Assembly: GCA_023136985.1 (NCBI GenBank) | Contig: JAGLQD010000354.1 | Span: 1-11,278 of the forward strand | Source: Candidatus Sabulitectum sp. | GTDB lineage: Bacteria > Fermentibacterota > Fermentibacteria > Fermentibacterales > JCC-6 | Length of the DNA stretch: 11,278 bases | Reading direction: 5' to 3' | Shown here: positions 7,873 through 11,278 of the stretch, one piece after another | How positions within the stretch are numbered: position 1 is the stretch's first letter | Layout of the letters: every line of letters begins with the position of its first letter | Notes under the pieces: generated by a model | What the model was told of the DNA's origin: nothing | The model's database searches: none | Seen by the model: the letters and a program-made list of their open reading frames with translations, nothing else | Position numbers and translations under genes: made by a program

Positions 7873-9950
7873 TTTTTCTTGTGTTCTTTAAGCACTTCTT
7901 CGGCAACTGCAGCAGGTACTGCTTCGTAGTGCTCGAATTGCATAGAGAATGATGCGCGGCCCTGGGTAGAGTTTCTTAGATCTGTGGCATAACCGAACAT
8001 CTTGGAGAGAGGTATTCTGGCTTTGAATTCTTTTGCGTTTCCACGGGCCTCCATGGATACGATTATTCCCCTGCGCTCATAGATGCTTCCTGATACTCCT
8101 CCAGAGTATTCCTCCGGGCTTATAATCGTAACAGACATCATGGGCTCTAGAAGCCTTGGGCTGCACTTCATAAAAGCCTTCTTGAATGCGTTTCTGGCGC
8201 AGATCCGGAAAGCCATTTCAGATGAATCCACCGCATGGCTCGCCCCGTCTTTAAGGGTGACTTTTACATCCACCACAGGGAAGCCGCAGTAAACTCCGTC
8301 TTTCATGGCATCGATGATACCTTTCTCTACTGAAGGGATGTACTCCTTGGGAATATTACCACCCTTTACAGAGTTCTTGAACTCAAATCCGTTTCCTGCA
8401 GGAAGTGGGTTAACTGTAAATATGATGTGTGCAAACTGACCTTTACCGCCTGTCTGCTTTTTGTATTTCTCATTCCAGTCAATGGAACCGCTTATGGTCT
8501 CTCTGTAAGCTACCTGTGGTTCGTTCACTTCCACATCCACAAAAAACTCCCGTTTGATCCGGTCAATCAGTATTTCAAGATGAAGCTCACCCATACCGGA
8601 AAGAACAGTGTCTCCTGTTTCTTCATTGGTTTCCACTGTAAATGTTGGATCTTCTTCTGCAAGTTTGGCAAGAGCATTGGTCAGTTTGTCTCTGTCCTGC
8701 CTCTTAAGAGGTTTTACAGCAATGCTCAGTACAGGAGCCGGGAATTCAATGGCTTCAAGAATGATCGGATCATCCGGAGAGCAGATGGTGTCACCGGTTA
8801 TTGTGTCGGATAAACCGATAACAGCACCGATCTCACCGGTGTTAAGCCTTTCTACAGATTCCCGTTTGTTTGCATGCATCCTTAGAATTCTGCTTACTCT
8901 CTGTTTCTTACCGGTTGTAGAGTTCAGCACATGGCTGCCGGCTTCAAGAACACCTGAGTAAACCCTTGTGTATATGAGCTTGCCTGTGTGCCTGTCAGTT
9001 ACAACTTTGAATGCCAGAGCTGCCAGAGGGCCATCATTGCCGGGTTTGCGCTGTTCCAGTTTGCCTGTTTTGCTCTTGCCGCTTATGGGTGGAAGATCAA
9101 CAGGGGATGGCAGATAGGCAATAACAGCATCAAGAAGCCTCTGGACACCTTTGTTCTTGTAGGCACTTCCGCAGAGAACAGGGCAGACCAGACCTGCATG
9201 TGTTGCTTTTCTTATGGCAGCAGAAAGTTCTTCTTTTGATATCTCTTCGTCTCCGCAGAACTTTTCAAGCAGACTCTCATCAACTTCGCTTACTTTTTCA
9301 ACAAGTATCAGTCGCTGTTTAGCAGAGATCATCTCCATATCAGCTGGAATGGGTTTTTCTTCAAAGATCATACCGTCTGTTGATTCGTCATAGTACACAG
9401 CACAATTGTCCACCAGGTCAATAATTCCAAGAAATTCTTTTTGCTCACCAAGTATGGGAATAGTGATTGGAATTGCGTTGGCATTCAGTCTGGAATGAAG
9501 CTCTTTTACAACTCCGTAGAAATCTGCACCTGAGCGATCCATTTTATTTACGAATGCAATCCTGGGAACACTGTATTTGTCAGCCTGGCGCCAGACAGTT
9601 TCACTTTGAGGTTCCACGCCGCCAACAGCACAGAAAAGAGCAATGGTTCCATCAAGAATTCTAAGACTTCTTTCAACCTCTACGGTAAAATCAACATGTC
9701 CCGGAGTGTCAATAAGATTTATCTGATGTTCTTTCCACTCTGTTGTTGTTGCAGCACTGGTAATTGTGATTCCCCGCTCCTGTTCCTGAGCCATCCAGTC
9801 AAGCGTGGCTTCGCCATCGTGTACTTCACCGATCTTGTGAGACTTGCCGGTGTAGAAGAGAATTCTCTCTGATACAGTGGTTTTACCAGCGTCAATATGA
9901 GCCATTATTCCGATATTGCGAATTTTCGCGAGATTGTAATCCCGTGCCAT
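7869..9950 (-). CDS. fusA: Translation elongation factor G
   Basis: Cytosolic GTPase that drives tRNA-mRNA translocation on the ribosome and, with ribosome recycling factor, subunit splitting. The 693 residues cover the full five-domain family (about 690-705). G motifs are complete: G1 AHIDAGKTT (17-25), switch I with RGITITSAA (59-67), G3 DTPGH (81-85) including catalytic His85, G4 NKMD (135-138) and G5 SA (262-263). Domain IV has a GGKGQF loop (501-506), and domain V the usual SPRLLEPMM and YERRG segments. The ATG at 9950 is supported by a strong ribosome site. The gene stands apart from rpsL, rpsG and tuf, at least on the visible flanks, and is followed directly by crcB. Many bacteria carry two EF-G genes (such as the spdEFG1/spdEFG2 pairs). 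The strong family match favours a working EF-G, but whether this is the main copy cannot be told from the window. Confidence 0.97.
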   Translation of the reverse strand: MARDYNLAKIRNIGIMAHIDAGKTTVSERILFYTGKSHKIGEVHDGEATLDWMAQEQERGITITSAATTTEWKEHQINLIDTPGHVDFTVEVERSLRILDGTIALFCAVGGVEPQSETVWRQADKYSVPRIAFVNKMDRSGADFYGVVKELHSRLNANAIPITIPILGEQKEFLGIIDLVDNCAVYYDESTDGMIFEEKPIPADMEMISAKQRLILVEKVSEVDESLLEKFCGDEEISKEELSAAIRKATHAGLVCPVLCGSAYKNKGVQRLLDAVIAYLPSPVDLPPISGKSKTGKLEQRKPGNDGPLAALAFKVVTDRHTGKLIYTRVYSGVLEAGSHVLNSTTGKKQRVSRILRMHANKRESVERLNTGEIGAVIGLSDTITGDTICSPDDPIILEAIEFPAPVLSIAVKPLKRQDRDKLTNALAKLAEEDPTFTVETNEETGDTVLSGMGELHLEILIDRIKREFFVDVEVNEPQVAYRETISGSIDWNEKYKKQTGGKGQFAHIIFTVNPLPAGNGFEFKNSVKGGNIPKEYIPSVEKGIIDAMKDGVYCGFPVVDVKVTLKDGASHAVDSSEMAFRICARNAFKKAFMKCSPRLLEPMMSVTIISPEEYSGGVSGSIYERRGIIVSMEARGNAKEFKARIPLSKMFGYATDLRNSTQGRASFSMQFEHYEAVPAAVAEEVLKEHKKK

Positions 9951-9953
9951 CTA

Positions 9954-9962
9954 TCCTTCTCC
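9954..9962 (-). promoter_or_regulatory. Ribosome binding site for fusA
   Basis: Read on the minus strand this is GGAGAAGGA, ending 3 bases before the ATG. The GGAG part has an 8-base spacer, which is near optimal, and it fixes the fusA start. Confidence 0.75.
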
Positions 9963-10047
9963 GTTCTTAAATGATTGATATGAGTGTCCGAATATACGGG
10001 AACGCCCCTCTCCTGTGCAAAGAATTTATATTCCAGCCATCTAACAA

Positions 10048-10053
10048 GAGGAG
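10048..10053 (+). promoter_or_regulatory. Ribosome binding site for tex
   Basis: GAGGAG lies 6 bases before the ATG at 10060, within a longer purine run (AAGAGGAGA, 10046-10054). It fixes the tex start. Confidence 0.8.
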
Positions 10054-10059
10054 AAAACC

Positions 10060-11278
10060 ATGAATATCCACACAAGAATAGCTTCTGAACTGAAATTGAA
10101 CTCCAGCAAAGTTGAGGCAGTTCTTGCTCTTATCAAGCAGGGCGCAACCATACCATTTGTGGCGAGGTACAGAAAAGAAGTTTCAGGTGGAATGGATGAA
10201 GTTATACTTGCATTGCTTCGCGACACATGGCAGAAACTTGAATCCCTGGATAAGCGTAAAGCAGCTGTAGTTTCTTCAATGGAAGAGCGGGAGCTGCTAA
10301 CTGATACATTGAAAAGCAGGATAGACCAGGCAGTTACACTTGCAGAGCTTGAAGATATTTACCTTCCCTTCAGACCTAAGCGCAGAACAAGAGCAGTCAA
10401 GGCAATAGAGAATGGTCTTGAACCACTTGCTGACCTGCTAATGGATCAGAGAGAAGAGGATATTCCTGCTCGACTTGCTGAAGCCTTCCTTTCGGAGAGT
10501 GTTCCTGACCTGGAAAAGGCACTTGCAGGGGCAAGAGACATTATTGCTGAGAAGATGTCTCAGCATGCTGGAGTCAGGTCAGAGATGAGAAGCCTCTTTC
10601 TGGGCAGAGGGTACTTTGTATGCAAGGTGATCAAGGGCAAAGAAGAGGAGGGAAGCAGATTCCGAGACTGGTTTGACTGGTCGGAGAAGGTTTCCACTGC
10701 GGCTTCCCACAGGGTACTTGCCATGCGCCGGGGGGAAAAAGAATTGTTTTTGAATCTGTCGGTGAATGTTGATGGGCAGACGGTCACCTCAATAATGACG
10801 AGGCATTTTCCGGTGATGTCAAATCCATGCGGGGATCAGGTTCTCATGGCCATGGAGGACGGGTTCAAGAGGCTTCTTGGACCCCGGATGGAGACTGAAA
10901 CAAGGCTGGTATCCAAGGAGAAAGCAGATCGTGAAGCCATTTCTGTCTTTGCAGTAAATCTCCGGGAATTGCTCATGGCTGCGCCTCTGGGCGGGAAAAA
11001 GATCATGGCAATAGATCCAGGTTTTCGTACTGGCTGCAAAACGGTCTGTCTTGATGAACAGGGTAAATTCCTGGATAATTCTACGATCTTTCCCGTTACA
11101 GGTAAAAAGGATTCAGCTGCCTCAGAGGTCAGAAGGCTTATTAAGAAGCACGATCTGGAATACATTGGTGTGGGAAATGGCACCGCAGGCAGGGAGACAG
11201 AAAGTTTTCTTCAAGAGCTTAAACCCGACATTCCTGTTGTAATGGTTAACGAAAGTGGAGCTTCCATTTATTCGGCCT
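10060..11278 (+). CDS. tex: Transcription accessory protein Tex (RNA-binding), 3' end missing
   Basis: Cytosolic nucleic-acid-binding protein related to eukaryotic Spt6; members bind RNA and associate with transcription, and the exact role varies by species. The frame runs without a stop to the window edge, giving 406 complete codons of a family usually about 720-780 residues. Family signatures are clear: TIPFVARYRKE (30-40) in the Tex N-terminal domain, LEDIYLPFRPKRR (97-109), the YqgF/RNase H-like fold opening with AIDPGFRTGCK (317-327), VGNGTAGRETE (371-381), and VNESGASIYSA (396-406) at the very end. The helix-hairpin-helix and C-terminal S1 domains would lie beyond the window. The start is the ATG after a strong GAGGAG ribosome site. 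The gene diverges from fusA; a functional link between them is not implied by the sequence. Confidence 0.95.
   Translation, partial: MNIHTRIASELKLNSSKVEAVLALIKQGATIPFVARYRKEVSGGMDEVILALLRDTWQKLESLDKRKAAVVSSMEERELLTDTLKSRIDQAVTLAELEDIYLPFRPKRRTRAVKAIENGLEPLADLLMDQREEDIPARLAEAFLSESVPDLEKALAGARDIIAEKMSQHAGVRSEMRSLFLGRGYFVCKVIKGKEEEGSRFRDWFDWSEKVSTAASHRVLAMRRGEKELFLNLSVNVDGQTVTSIMTRHFPVMSNPCGDQVLMAMEDGFKRLLGPRMETETRLVSKEKADREAISVFAVNLRELLMAAPLGGKKIMAIDPGFRTGCKTVCLDEQGKFLDNSTIFPVTGKKDSAASEVRRLIKKHDLEYIGVGNGTAGRETESFLQELKPDIPVVMVNESGASIYSA

Larger units (their letters stand above)
9951..10059. promoter_or_regulatory. Divergent fusA/tex intergenic promoter region
   Basis: These 109 bases separate two divergent start codons and must hold both promoters. 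For fusA, the minus strand shows TTGCAC (10020-10015) and TATATT (9996-9991) with an 18-base spacer, a fair -10 with a poor -35, giving a leader of roughly 35 bases. For tex, TATATT at 10027-10032 is a possible -10, but I see no matching -35. No riboswitch, operator or attenuator is recognisable. Confidence 0.35.

Noticed and set aside
9988..9999. Short inverted repeat CCG-AATATA-CGG as an operator
   Set aside because: Only a 3-base arm around an AT core with one mismatch; it overlaps the candidate fusA -10 and is too short to support a specific repressor site.
9951..10059. Fluoride (crcB-type) riboswitch in the fusA-crcB leader
   Set aside because: The minus-strand leader lacks the conserved GGNGATGG and CTGATG elements of that riboswitch class.
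1..11278. Mobile elements, CRISPR arrays, tRNA or rRNA genes
   Set aside because: No transposase or integrase signature, no regularly spaced repeats and no tRNA-like or rRNA segments were seen; nearly all sequence is accounted for by seven coding regions.

Overview
The window is bacterial and gene-dense: seven protein-coding genes, no RNA genes, and no gene-free stretch longer than about 110 bases. Base composition looks moderate by eye. Large multi-PAS histidine kinases ending in receiver domains are typical of environmental Gram-negative lineages such as Deltaproteobacteria, Spirochaetes and allied candidate phyla, but nothing here fixes the taxon. The first and last genes are cut by the window edges.

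The left two thirds (1-7499, + strand) is a tight four-gene signal-transduction operon. In order it holds: (1) the C-terminal part of a hybrid kinase (PAS, PAS, HisKA, HATPase, receiver); (2) a 92-residue protein with three membrane helices; (3) a 1252-residue kinase with three N-terminal membrane helices, six PAS domains, a GAF-type domain and a HisKA_2/HATPase core; (4) a 516-residue protein with a receiver, a kinase core and a second receiver. The junctions overlap (ATGA, ATGA, TAATG), so translation is probably coupled. No DNA-binding, cyclase or methyltransferase output domain is visible. The likely scheme is a phosphorelay in which the membrane HisKA_2 kinase feeds the N-terminal receiver of protein 4; the final output lies elsewhere. 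The two most interesting points are that the 92-residue protein looks like a free-standing paralogue of the membrane module of the next gene, and that protein 4 carries His-Gln where kinases of its type carry His-Asp/Glu.

The centre right (7522-9950, - strand) holds fusA (elongation factor G) followed by crcB (fluoride channel), with the fusA stop and the crcB GTG start overlapping as GTGA. This pair converges on the kinase operon with only 22 bases between stops and no recognisable hairpin terminator. It is not in the usual str operon setting (no rpsL, rpsG or tuf visible).

The right end (10060-11278, + strand) is the N-terminal half of tex, an RNA-binding transcription accessory protein, running off the window. 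fusA and tex diverge from a 109-base intergenic region that must hold both promoters.

The right side is ordinary housekeeping. The left side is accessory signalling made of known domain families in a less usual arrangement; I do not see a wholly new kind of system.
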